Notes: a model not told the origin generated them from the sequence alone. Positions 28,363 to 36,129 are shown, numbered from the stretch's first letter. The stretch: DNA of 64,000 nt from Clostridiales bacterium (GCA_022508485.1 JAFLVD010000001.1:62001-126000), one strand, 5' to 3'. Numbers and translations are program-made.

Positions 28363-29477
28363 CAAAAGAATATACATACAAAGTAACTGCGGCAGGCAGA
28401 ATAAACATAATAGGCGAGCATATCGACTATTGCGGCGGAAAGGTTATGCCGGCGGCTCTGTCGCTTAAAAATACGGTATACATATGCCCCAACGGCACTA
28501 ATACGATAAATTTAAGCTGGACGACGCTTCCCGATAATGTATCGCTCGATATCGATAAGCTTGAAAGCTACAAAGGCTTAAAGTACGGCAATTATCAGGC
28601 CGGCGCGGCTCTTATGTGGAAAAACGCCGGGCATAAGGTGATTGGCTGCGATATGCTTCACGACTGTACCGTTCCTTTCGGCAGCGGACTTTCTTCCTCC
28701 GCCGCGATAGAGGTAAGCACGATTGCGGCGCTTGCAACCGTCGCCGGCGATTCTTTCGATCCGGTGGACGTGGCGTTAAAAGCGCAGCAAGCCGAGCGCG
28801 AATACACCGGCGTAAACTGCGGCATTATGGACCAGTACGCCTCCGCGTGCGGAAAAAAGAACAGCGTAATGCTTTTGGATTGCAGTACCGTTAAATGCGA
28901 CTATCTTCCGCTTAATCTCGGCGACTATTCGCTTGTAATAATCAACTGCAACAAGCCGCACAACCTTGTGGAAAGCAAATACAACGAGCGCCGTGCTCAA
29001 ACGGAAGAAGCGCTAAGCATACTCAAAACCGTTCTTCCTGTTTCGTGCCTTGCCGAAGTTTCCGTAGAGCAATTCGAAAAGTACGGTAAAAAATTGAGCG
29101 GCAAGGTGTACGATAGGTGCAAGCACGTTGTGGAAGAGTGCGAGAGGGTAAACAAGGCTGCCGCCGCTATGAAAAGCGGCGATATTCTCTTACTCGGCAA
29201 GCTTCTCAACGAGTCGCACAAATCGCTCAAAGAGCTATACGAGGTAACAGGGGCCGAGCTTGACGCCCTTGCCGCGGCCGCGCAAGCTCACCCTGCGTGT
29301 ATCGGGTCGAGAATGACGGGCGCCGGCTTCGGAGGCTGCACGATTTCGCTTGTTCACAAAGACGGCGTGGACGACTTTAAAAAGGTTGTTTCCGCCGAAT
29401 ACTTAAATAAAATCGGCTACGAGTGCAAGATTTACGACGCGGAGATAGCCGACGGCATTACGGTTACAAAAATTTAG
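28359..29477 (+). CDS. galK: Galactokinase
   Basis: 372-residue GHMP kinase. It shows GRINIIGEHIDYCGG (sugar binding), the phosphate loop PFGSGLSSSAA, the family block CGIMDQYASACGKKN with the catalytic Asp, and GAGFGGCTISLV near the end. It phosphorylates galactose at C1. It sits between galT and galE with coupled starts on either side. Confidence 0.96.
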   Translation: MTKEYTYKVTAAGRINIIGEHIDYCGGKVMPAALSLKNTVYICPNGTNTINLSWTTLPDNVSLDIDKLESYKGLKYGNYQAGAALMWKNAGHKVIGCDMLHDCTVPFGSGLSSSAAIEVSTIAALATVAGDSFDPVDVALKAQQAEREYTGVNCGIMDQYASACGKKNSVMLLDCSTVKCDYLPLNLGDYSLVIINCNKPHNLVESKYNERRAQTEEALSILKTVLPVSCLAEVSVEQFEKYGKKLSGKVYDRCKHVVEECERVNKAAAAMKSGDILLLGKLLNESHKSLKELYEVTGAELDALAAAAQAHPACIGSRMTGAGFGGCTISLVHKDGVDDFKKVVSAEYLNKIGYECKIYDAEIADGITVTKI

Positions 29478-29485
29478 GGGGTTTT

Positions 29486-30496
29486 ATGAAGATTTTAGTT
29501 ACAGGCGGTGCCGGTTATATCGGCTCTCATACGTGCGTTGAGCTTCTCGAAAAAGGTTACGAGGTTGTGGTTATCGATAATTTCGACAATTCCTCGCCTA
29601 AGGCGATATCTCGTGTACAACAGATTACCGGCAAAAAGATTGATTTATACAAGGGCGATTTGCGCAACGGTAAGCTTCTCGACAAGATTTTTACCGAGCA
29701 TAAAATCGACTGGGTAATTCACTTCGCCGGATTGAAGGCGGTGGGCGAAAGCTGCGTAAAGCCTATCGAGTACTACGACAACAATCTGTACGGAACGCTC
29801 GTTCTGACCGATAAAATGCGCAAGTACGGCTGCAAAAAGATTGTGTTTTCTTCGTCGGCTACAGTTTACGGCGACCCAGAATCTTTGCCGCTCACCGAGC
29901 AAAGCAAAACGGGCGGAACGACAAACCCCTACGGCACGAGCAAGTATTTTCAAGAGATTATGCTTAACGACATATATAAGTCGGATAACGAGTGGACGGT
30001 CGTTCTGTTAAGGTACTTTAACCCCGTCGGCGCGCACGAAAGCGGACTTATAGGCGAGGATCCGCAGGGCATTCCCAACAACCTGACGCCGTATATAGCA
30101 AAGGTAGCTATCGGCGCGTTAAAAGAAGTGGGCGTTTTCGGCAACGATTACGACACGCCCGACGGCACCGGCGTAAGGGATTATATCCACGTCGTCGACC
30201 TTGCCAAAGGCCACGTTGCCGCAATCGATAAAATTTCCAAGTCGGGCGTCTATACCTACAATCTCGGCACGGGAATCGGGTATTCCGTTTTGGACGTTAT
30301 AAATGCGTTTAGTAAGGCGTGCGGAAAACAGATTCCGTACTCTATTAAGCCGCGCCGCGCCGGCGACATTGCCGCGTGCTATGCAGACGCAAGTAAAGCG
30401 AAAAAAGAGATCGGCTGGGAAGCAAAGCTCGGTATAGACGACATGTGCGCGTCGCTTTGGAACTGGCAGTCCAAAAATCCAAAAGGCTACAATTAA
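29486..30496 (+). CDS. galE: UDP-glucose 4-epimerase
   Basis: 336 residues of the short-chain dehydrogenase family. The NAD-binding GGAGYIGSHT opens the protein; the catalytic YGTSK (YxxxK) with the preceding SSSATVYG serine block is present. It interconverts UDP-galactose and UDP-glucose. A longer frame from 29423 exists, but ATG 29486 is chosen: it has AGGGGG just upstream and gives the family N-terminus at once. Confidence 0.96.
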   Translation: MKILVTGGAGYIGSHTCVELLEKGYEVVVIDNFDNSSPKAISRVQQITGKKIDLYKGDLRNGKLLDKIFTEHKIDWVIHFAGLKAVGESCVKPIEYYDNNLYGTLVLTDKMRKYGCKKIVFSSSATVYGDPESLPLTEQSKTGGTTNPYGTSKYFQEIMLNDIYKSDNEWTVVLLRYFNPVGAHESGLIGEDPQGIPNNLTPYIAKVAIGALKEVGVFGNDYDTPDGTGVRDYIHVVDLAKGHVAAIDKISKSGVYTYNLGTGIGYSVLDVINAFSKACGKQIPYSIKPRRAGDIAACYADASKAKKEIGWEAKLGIDDMCASLWNWQSKNPKGYN

Positions 30497-30521
30497 ATTC
30501 GACAAAAAGAGGTAATTTACA

Positions 30522-31511
30522 ATGAAACAGCGTTACGACGTAGTGGACGGAAAGGATATATTTATCTACACCATTAAGCGCGACAAGGTGGAAGTCGATA
30601 TTGTCGAGATGGGCGCGCGCATAAACGCCATTCGCGTGGACGGCGTGGACGTTGTACTCGGCTACAATTCGGTTAACGATTATATGGTCGGCGGCGGATA
30701 TATCGGCGCGACGGTAGGACGCGTCGCCAACAGAATAGCAGGCGGTGTCTTTACGCTCGGCGGAAAGGAATACAAACTTTACACAAACAACGGCAAAAAC
30801 CACCTTCACGGCGGCAAGGTCGGCTTCGATAAAAAGATTTTCGTTGTTACGGACTGTACCGACAGCTCGGTTACAATGGAATACGTTAGCCCCGACGGCG
30901 AGGAAAACTACCCGGGAACTCTCAAACTAACCGTAAAATTCACGGTTGAGCACAATTCGCTTATTATCGATTTTACCGCGGTCAGCGACAAGGACACGCT
31001 CTGGTGCCCGACAAACCATGCGTACTTTAATCTTAACGGCGAGCAGAGCGGCGACTGTCTTACAAACCTTCTTCAAATTAACGCCGATTATTATACGCCC
31101 GTCGACGAGGGGCTTATCCCGACAGGTGAAAAGAGGGCGGTAAAAAACACGCCGTTCGACTTTAACACGCCAAAAAACGTCGGTAAGGATATTACGGATA
31201 AGTCGCTCGCTCACACCTCCGGCTACGACCATAACTACGTTTTATCGGACGAGCACGCCGCGCATCTCGAAGGCCCCGATACAGGCATTATCATGGACCT
31301 TTACACAGATATGCCGTGCGTTCAATTCTATTCCGCAGGTAAGATTGTGGAAATTAACGGAAAGAGCGGTATTTACCGTAAGTGGGCCGGATTTTGCTTA
31401 GAGCCGCAATATTGCCCCAATGCAATCAATATGGAAGGCTTCGAAAAACCAATAATCAAAAAAGGCGAAGTAAAAAAGCACTATATCCGCTATCAATTCC
31501 ACAAAAACTGA
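30522..31511 (+). CDS. galM: Aldose 1-epimerase
   Basis: 329 residues. It contains the mutarotase pattern GATVGRVANRIAGG, the KNHLHGG block with the active-site His, a second His in PTNHAYFNL, and a Glu near the C-terminus in FCLEPQYCPNA. It converts beta-galactose released by the GH42 enzyme to the alpha form used by GalK. AGAGG at 30509-30513 is the ribosome site. It is the last metabolic gene of the element. Confidence 0.95.
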   Translation: MKQRYDVVDGKDIFIYTIKRDKVEVDIVEMGARINAIRVDGVDVVLGYNSVNDYMVGGGYIGATVGRVANRIAGGVFTLGGKEYKLYTNNGKNHLHGGKVGFDKKIFVVTDCTDSSVTMEYVSPDGEENYPGTLKLTVKFTVEHNSLIIDFTAVSDKDTLWCPTNHAYFNLNGEQSGDCLTNLLQINADYYTPVDEGLIPTGEKRAVKNTPFDFNTPKNVGKDITDKSLAHTSGYDHNYVLSDEHAAHLEGPDTGIIMDLYTDMPCVQFYSAGKIVEINGKSGIYRKWAGFCLEPQYCPNAINMEGFEKPIIKKGEVKKHYIRYQFHKN

Positions 31512-31522
31512 TTTTATATAAT

Positions 31523-31557
31523 AAAATTGCTCTCGATACGTCGAGGGCAATTTTTTG
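31523..31557 (+). terminator. Rho-independent terminator after galM
   Basis: A 14-base stem (31523-31536 with 31541-31554, one G-T pair, loop TACG) merges into a T-run (31551-31556). It separates the galactan operon from the recombination genes. Confidence 0.85.
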
Positions 31558-31590
31558 TTTAATTTTTTTAATAATGGTAAAAATTTCGGT

Positions 31591-31833
31591 ATGGATACCT
31601 TGCCGCTTAAAGAAGTAAGTCCCGATTTGTTAAGCGAATTAAGCAGTATAGAAATCGATTGCTATTTATCCGTGCCGGAACGTGTAAAAACGTTTTTAAT
31701 GGCGATAAAATCGCCGTACCTATTTAGCGTTAAAGGAAGAGCGGTAAAAGTTGTTTTTGACGGTTTTTCTGTCAGATCGCTCGAGGACGGGCTTATTTCC
31801 GCGCTGAAAAATATCACAAAAGTATACGATTAA
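31591..31833 (+). CDS. Small DUF6870-like protein next to the recombinase
   Basis: 80 residues from ATG 31591 (an upstream ATG at 31555 lies in the terminator T-run and is less likely). The pattern LKEVSPDLLSELSSIEID followed by VPERVKTFLMAIKSPYLF resembles, from memory, the DUF6870 family of small proteins found beside integrases in clostridial integrative elements. It lies 88 bases upstream of the recombinase. A role in recombination control is a guess from position. Confidence 0.55.
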   Translation: MDTLPLKEVSPDLLSELSSIEIDCYLSVPERVKTFLMAIKSPYLFSVKGRAVKVVFDGFSVRSLEDGLISALKNITKVYD

Positions 31834-31846
31834 CCTCTTTTTGCTA

Positions 31847-31875
31847 TTGCATTCGTCGGAAAAATAATGTATAAT
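31847..31875 (+). promoter_or_regulatory. Sigma-A-like promoter of the recombinase gene
   Basis: TTGCAT (31847-31852) and TATAAT (31870-31875) are 17 bases apart, 46 bases before the recombinase ATG. It looks like a housekeeping promoter; no clear sigma-E, -F, -G or -K boxes are visible (CATTATT at 31894-31900 only weakly resembles a sigma-G -10). Confidence 0.65.
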
Positions 31876-31921
31876 AATTTCGTGCCAAAGCGTCATTATT
31901 CGCCGAAAGGAAAGGTGAATT

Positions 31922-33592
31922 ATGGCAAGACAAAGTAAATATTCCATTTCTCCGCCGCCTGCCGAAAAAATTTGGAAGGCCGGTCTTTACATTAGAATTT
32001 CCCGTGAGGACGGCGACGGTGCGGAAAGCGAGAGCGTTTCGTCTCAGCGCGCTATAACCGAGCAGTTTGTTTCGACTCACGACGATATTATTATAGCCGA
32101 TTATTATATCGACGACGGTTACACGGGTACCGATTTCGACCGTCCCGATTTTAAACGCATGTTCGACGACGTTACATCTAAGCGCATTAACTGCGTTATA
32201 GTAAAGGATTTGTCGCGTTTCGGGCGTAACTATGTAGAAGCCGGGAAGTACCTCGAGGTGCTTTTTCCCATGCTTAACGTTCGGTTTATCGCCGTAAACG
32301 ACATGATAGACAGCATACTCAACCCGTCGTCAATGAACACGATGATGGTTCCCATTAAAAATATCATGAACGACGAGTATTGTAGGGATATTTCCACAAA
32401 GGTTAAAACCTCGCTCGATATCAGACGGAAAAACGGAATGTTTATAGGCTCGTTCGCTTCCTACGGCTACAAAAAGGATCCCTCTGACCGCCACAAGCTT
32501 ATTATAGACGAGGAAGCCGCGCGTACCGTCAGATATATTTTCGATAGGTTTATAAGCGGATACAGTATAATAGGGATTGCACGCGAGCTTAACGAAAGAG
32601 GTGTTCTTAATCCGTCCGAATACAAAAAGAGCTTAGGTCTTAACTATAAACACGCGCATAAAGCCCAAAATTGCGCTCTGTGGTGCGATACGACCGTTCG
32701 TCGTATTCTTAACAGCGAAATATATATCGGACATCTCGTGCAAAAGAAAACCGAAGTCGTAAGCTACAAGGTGCACGTTTGTAAGACGGTCGAAAAAAGT
32801 AAAAACATTAAAGTGGAAAATACTCACGAGCCGATTATACCCGTCGAGGTTTTTTATAAGGCACAAGAGCTTTTATCGCGCGACACTCGATCTACGGCAA
32901 AAGACGGCAGGCTGTCCGTTTTCGCCGGGTTTATTAAGTGCGCCGACTGCGGTCGCGCCATGCAAAAAAGAACGGTCAAAGGCCCTAATAAAAAGTACGA
33001 TTACTACGTTTGTTCCACTTTCCGAAAACTCGATAAAAACAAGTGTACGAAACACGCGATTCGCGCCGACGTTTTGGAAGAAACGGTGCTTGCCGTACTC
33101 AATAAATACATTCAAATAGCAATCGACTTCGATAGGGTAATACGCGAAATCGAAAAATACGACTCATTTAGCGGAAAGTCCGCACGGCTGTTATCGGTTA
33201 TAGAAACTAAAAAGGGCGAGATAGAGTCGGCTAAAAAAATACTGCAAGACATTTATCCCGATTATAAATCGGGACTTCTCAGTCTCGAGAGCTATTTGGC
33301 GCTAAAAGATAGGTACGAAAAAACTATTTCCGATTGCGAAAAGGTAATATCCGCTCTAAATTCGGAAGAGAAAAAAACGACGGCAAATAAAAACAACGAG
33401 TTTATCTCGAAATTTAAAAGTCGGCGTTTTCTTTCGGAACTGACGCGAGAGGTGCTTGTAGAGCTGCTGGATAATATCTATATACACGAAGGCGGCGCGG
33501 TAGAGCTTCACCTTAAATGCCGCGACGAGTTTCTATCCGCAACAGAGTTTTTATATGCAAATAAAGAAAAGGCGACAGAAAACTGCATTTAG
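31922..33592 (+). CDS. Large serine recombinase of the spoVAD element
   Basis: 556 residues. The N-terminal resolvase domain (about 20-160) has catalytic Ser27 in YIRISRED and the VKDLSRFGRN block. The recombinase domain (about 178-300) and a zinc ribbon with Cys340, Cys343, Cys364 and Cys375 follow. A coiled-coil-rich section (about 410-475), used for synapsis control in this class, comes next, then a C-terminal tail. All features of an active enzyme are present. AAAGGAAAGGTG before ATG 31922 is the ribosome site. It is the last gene of the element and ends 185 bases before the crossover point, the usual place for an integrase next to its attP. Confidence 0.96.
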   Translation: MARQSKYSISPPPAEKIWKAGLYIRISREDGDGAESESVSSQRAITEQFVSTHDDIIIADYYIDDGYTGTDFDRPDFKRMFDDVTSKRINCVIVKDLSRFGRNYVEAGKYLEVLFPMLNVRFIAVNDMIDSILNPSSMNTMMVPIKNIMNDEYCRDISTKVKTSLDIRRKNGMFIGSFASYGYKKDPSDRHKLIIDEEAARTVRYIFDRFISGYSIIGIARELNERGVLNPSEYKKSLGLNYKHAHKAQNCALWCDTTVRRILNSEIYIGHLVQKKTEVVSYKVHVCKTVEKSKNIKVENTHEPIIPVEVFYKAQELLSRDTRSTAKDGRLSVFAGFIKCADCGRAMQKRTVKGPNKKYDYYVCSTFRKLDKNKCTKHAIRADVLEETVLAVLNKYIQIAIDFDRVIREIEKYDSFSGKSARLLSVIETKKGEIESAKKILQDIYPDYKSGLLSLESYLALKDRYEKTISDCEKVISALNSEEKKTTANKNNEFISKFKSRRFLSELTREVLVELLDNIYIHEGGAVELHLKCRDEFLSATEFLYANKEKATENCI

Positions 33593-33752
33593 CGGTCGTC
33601 GACTGATTTATATTATATGTTATTATTTTTGTCGGAAAAACGATAGGGGTTTCAGTTGTGCCCAAAAAACACAATCATATTTACCCCGATTTACATATTT
33701 AAAAATGGATCGAAAAGGACGGAAAAATATACAATAAAAAATAAAACTTTTT

Positions 33753-33796
33753 TATGGTGTTTTATTGACAATAGCCCCCGCCGCAATGGATACCAT
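33753..33796 (+). other. attR: right junction of the spoVAD element
   Basis: Element DNA gives way to spoVAD at CC 33777-33778. TATGGTG at 33753-33759 mirrors CACCATA of attL around the CC. The gene side begins CGCC (33779-33782), mirroring GGCG at 9025-9028. The 33593-33764 gap before it contains no gene that I can support. Confidence 0.85.
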
Positions 33797-34181
33797 GTTT
33801 ACGCTTCTTACCGAGTCCGGGTATAACGAAAACGACTTTGATATGATTTGCACAGGCGATCTCGGCAAGCTCGGGTCGGATATTTTACGCGATTTAATGC
33901 GTCGACGCGGAATAAAGCTCGGTCAAAACTATATCGACTGCGGCAATATGATGTACAGCGACAAGCAGAATTGCTATCAAGGCGGAAGCGGCTGCGCGTG
34001 TTCCGCCACGGTTTTTAATTCCTATATTATGGAAAAATTGATTTCGGGCGAATTCAGGCGCGTTGCGTATATGGCAACGGGTGCGCTTATGAGCACTCAA
34101 AGCTGTTACCAGGGCGAAACTATACCGGGTATCTGCCACTGCGTTGTTGTGGAAAGCGCATTCGAGGGGGAGGATAAATAA
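33777..34181 (+). CDS. spoVAD: SpoVAD, 3' part of the split gene
   Basis: From the Pro codon at 33777 the frame encodes the missing C-terminal 133 residues of SpoVAD: APAAMDTM at the joint, CTGDLGKLGSDIL, then GGSGCACSATVFNSYI and ATGALMSTQSC up to TAA at 34179-34181. In the integrated state the frame has only a TTG at 33765 inside element DNA and no ribosome site, so this half is not expected to be made as a working protein. The stop overlaps the spoVAE start (TAATG), showing that the original spoVAC-D-E operon is intact apart from the insertion. Confidence 0.95.
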   Translation, partial: PAAMDTMFTLLTESGYNENDFDMICTGDLGKLGSDILRDLMRRRGIKLGQNYIDCGNMMYSDKQNCYQGGSGCACSATVFNSYIMEKLISGEFRRVAYMATGALMSTQSCYQGETIPGICHCVVVESAFEGEDK

Positions 34182-34555
34182 TGACGGCGTTATCTATGAT
34201 TGGGACTTACGCAGCCGTGTTCGCTACGGGCGGCGCGCTGTGTGCGATTGCAGAGCTTTTAATAGTCAGAACTCGACTAACGCCTGCGCGAATACTCGTA
34301 ATATTTTTAATTGCCGGTATCATTCTGGAAGGAATAGGCGTTTACGATTATATATTTAAGTTCTGCCAGGCAGGAATAAGCGTTCCTATCGTCGGCTTCG
34401 GCGCGGCGCTTGCAAAGGGTTCGATAGAGGCGGCAAGGACGTACGGCTTTATAGGCGCTTTTGCCGGCGGTCTAATTCGAACGGCGTTCGGCGTGGGTAC
34501 AGCTATCGTTATGAGCTATCTTGTAACGCTCATATTCAGCCCGAAAACAAAATAA
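34181..34555 (+). CDS. spoVAE: Stage V sporulation membrane protein SpoVAE
   Basis: 124-residue membrane protein with about four helices and the SpoVAE pattern (GGALCAIAELLI, GGVYDY-like IGVYDY, FGAALAKGSIEAA). It is part of the dipicolinic acid channel complex in the spore inner membrane. Its ATG shares bases with the spoVAD stop. If transcription comes only from the sigF side, the element also separates it from its promoter while integrated. Confidence 0.92.
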   Translation: MTALSMIGTYAAVFATGGALCAIAELLIVRTRLTPARILVIFLIAGIILEGIGVYDYIFKFCQAGISVPIVGFGAALAKGSIEAARTYGFIGAFAGGLIRTAFGVGTAIVMSYLVTLIFSPKTK

Positions 34556-34561
34556 TGTATT

Positions 34562-34588
34562 AAGCGCCCAAATGCGGCGCTTTTTTAT
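34562..34588 (+). terminator. Terminator of the spoVA operon
   Basis: AAGCGCC (34562-34568) pairs with GGCGCTT (34576-34582) and TTTTTT overlaps its end, a classic intrinsic terminator. Confidence 0.85.
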
Positions 34589-34611
34589 TACGCGATATAA
34601 CTATAAAGGTA

Positions 34612-34641
34612 TTGACTATCGAATACACATAATGGTATACT
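34612..34641 (+). promoter_or_regulatory. Sigma-A-like promoter of the NusG-like gene
   Basis: TTGACT (34612-34617) and TATACT (34636-34641), with 18 bases between, lie about 20-35 bases before the start codons of the next gene. Confidence 0.65.
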
Positions 34642-34662
34642 GATTCGGTATATAAAGCGTTA

Positions 34663-35229
34663 GTGGTGCGAGGTATGCGCGACAATTACAATTGGTACGT
34701 ATTGTACACCAAAACAAATACAGAATCGCGTGTAATATCCGATTTTTCCGAGGCGTTTAACAACCGAAAACTCGATTATTCAATCGAGCTGTTTTGTCCC
34801 GAGTCGGAGATGTATTACAGAAAAAGCAAGGACGCAACCGGCGGCACGTACAAAAAGCGTCCGCTTTTTCCAAATTACGTTTTTATCGAAACGGACATGC
34901 CCGAAAACGATTTTATAAAAGAATTTTCCGATTTTATTTATAAGTCGAACGACATAATTCGTCTGCTTAAATACGGCACCGGCAGAATAGCCATCGCCGC
35001 CGAAGAGCGAATGAGGTTTGAATATCTGTTTAAAGGCAAGCGCTGTCTCGACCGCTCGGTGGGGATTATAGTAGGGGATAAGATTACGATTACGTTAGGA
35101 CCGCTTAAAGGCTTTGAGGGATTGATTTCGCATATAAACAGACATAACCGCACGGCAACTATTCAGGTAGAAATGTTCGGCGGCGTGATAGAAGCGAAGG
35201 TCGCGCTTGAGATTGTGGAAAAAAGATAA
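34663..35229 (+). CDS. Specialised NusG paralogue, LoaP-like
   Basis: 188 residues. The N-terminal NGN domain starts with WYVLYTKTNTESRV and contains KKRPLFPNYVFIETD, the usual core of NusG paralogues. The C-terminal KOW domain has GDKITITLGPLKGFEGLI. NusG-family proteins bind RNA polymerase; LoaP-type members keep it going through terminators of chosen operons. It is monocistronic. The start may be GTG 34663 or ATG 34675; neither has a clear spaced ribosome site. Its target operon is not evident; it is too far from the element to assign. Confidence 0.85.
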   Translation: MVRGMRDNYNWYVLYTKTNTESRVISDFSEAFNNRKLDYSIELFCPESEMYYRKSKDATGGTYKKRPLFPNYVFIETDMPENDFIKEFSDFIYKSNDIIRLLKYGTGRIAIAAEERMRFEYLFKGKRCLDRSVGIIVGDKITITLGPLKGFEGLISHINRHNRTATIQVEMFGGVIEAKVALEIVEKR

Positions 35230-35315
35230 TTTTTTTACCGTCGAAGTCGTCGGGTTTTTGTTATAATAATTATATAAAGTGGCAAAAATACGCTGTATAT
35301 CATATAAATATTTGT

Positions 35316-35993
35316 ATGAGCGTTATTGTGTGCAGCGTAAAAAAGAAACGTCATGTTAAAAGAACGTTGTTTATTATTCTGTTCGTTTTTATTTTAATTT
35401 TGATTGCGGTCTGGATTTTCGTCGCGAAAAACGTCAATCCTGTGATATTAAGAGTGTCCGACGAGCGAATCCGCGCTATATCGCAGGACGCGGTGAGTAA
35501 ATCCGTTTTGGAAGTTATGTCGACCAAAAGCGACGAAAGCCTTGTGTCGATTGTTCGCGACGAGAACAACAAAATACAAAGTGTGGAAATCGACGCCGAT
35601 ACGATAACCTCGATTGCGCAGGACATTACTATTGCGGCGCAAAAAAAGATTAACGAAGCCGGGATTGACGGCGTAAGAATTCCGCTTGGTTCGTTAAGCG
35701 GCGTAACCGTTCTTACCGGCCTCGGTCCCGACGTAAACATTAAAATATACCTTGTCGGCTCTACAAAAACGAGAATAACGTCCGTCTTTTCGGAATCGGG
35801 GATAAATCAAACGCTTCACCGAGTGTATCTCGACATATCCGGCTCGGTTGCGGTTGCCGTGCCCGGAATTCCGTCCACCATAGATACGGAAACGCAGGTA
35901 CTCATGAGCGAGATGATAATAATAGGCGAGGTTCCGCCCACGTATTTAAAGGCGGTAAGCGTAGGCGATATGCTCGATTTAATAGTCAATTAA
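35316..35993 (+). CDS. yunB: Sporulation protein YunB
   Basis: 225 residues: a basic start, one membrane helix (about 17-36), then the YunB core with VRIPLGSLSGVTVL, the PDVNIKIYLVGS strand, SGINQTLHRVYLDI and a closing IIIGEVPPTYL. In Bacillus it is made in the mother cell and needed for full spore formation; its biochemical role is unknown. It lies just beyond the spoVA region, so this area groups several sporulation genes. I see no clear sigma-E promoter. Confidence 0.92.
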   Translation: MSVIVCSVKKKRHVKRTLFIILFVFILILIAVWIFVAKNVNPVILRVSDERIRAISQDAVSKSVLEVMSTKSDESLVSIVRDENNKIQSVEIDADTITSIAQDITIAAQKKINEAGIDGVRIPLGSLSGVTVLTGLGPDVNIKIYLVGSTKTRITSVFSESGINQTLHRVYLDISGSVAVAVPGIPSTIDTETQVLMSEMIIIGEVPPTYLKAVSVGDMLDLIVN

Positions 35994-36129
35994 AAAACAA
36001 TTCAATTTGTCAGCTTCACCGAGATGATTTTTATACGAAACTAAATACGGGGTAAAAATAGGTTTATTAAAATCGCGGTAAAACGGTTGCACATATTTAT
36101 TCTTTGTGTTATAATCAGTCTAACAAGAT

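Larger units (their letters stand above)
9029..33776 (+). mobile_element. 24,748 bp serine-recombinase element inserted in spoVAD, with galactan-utilisation cargo
   Basis: The element interrupts spoVAD within codon 222. It contains an unknown small gene, an AraC regulator, a galactan and galactose operon of 15 genes, a small DUF6870-like gene and, at the right end, a large serine recombinase. No phage structural, conjugation or replication gene is present. The arms at both ends form an imperfect inverted repeat (16 of 24 positions) centred on the crossover CC, as in serine-integrase attP sites. Precise excision restores the spoVAD frame. The arrangement is that of sporulation-gene intervening elements such as skin in sigK. 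Developmental excision is inference from this layout. Confidence 0.9.

Noticed and set aside
31894-31900. CATTATT as a sigma-G -10 box for the recombinase.
   Set aside because: The only possible -35 (GTATA at 31869-31873) is about 20 bases away, too far for the usual spacing, so it is mentioned only as weak.
9020-33789. A 7-base repeat, GCAATGG, at both junctions (9020-9026 and 33783-33789) as a possible crossover core.
   Set aside because: Crossing over there would drop the A-P-A residues conserved at this place in SpoVAD, and the element arms are not symmetrical around it. The CC at 9029/33777 satisfies both.
33765-34181. The 3' spoVAD part as an independent gene starting at TTG 33765.
   Set aside because: The start lies in element DNA without a ribosome site and the protein would lack the N-terminal two thirds of the fold.
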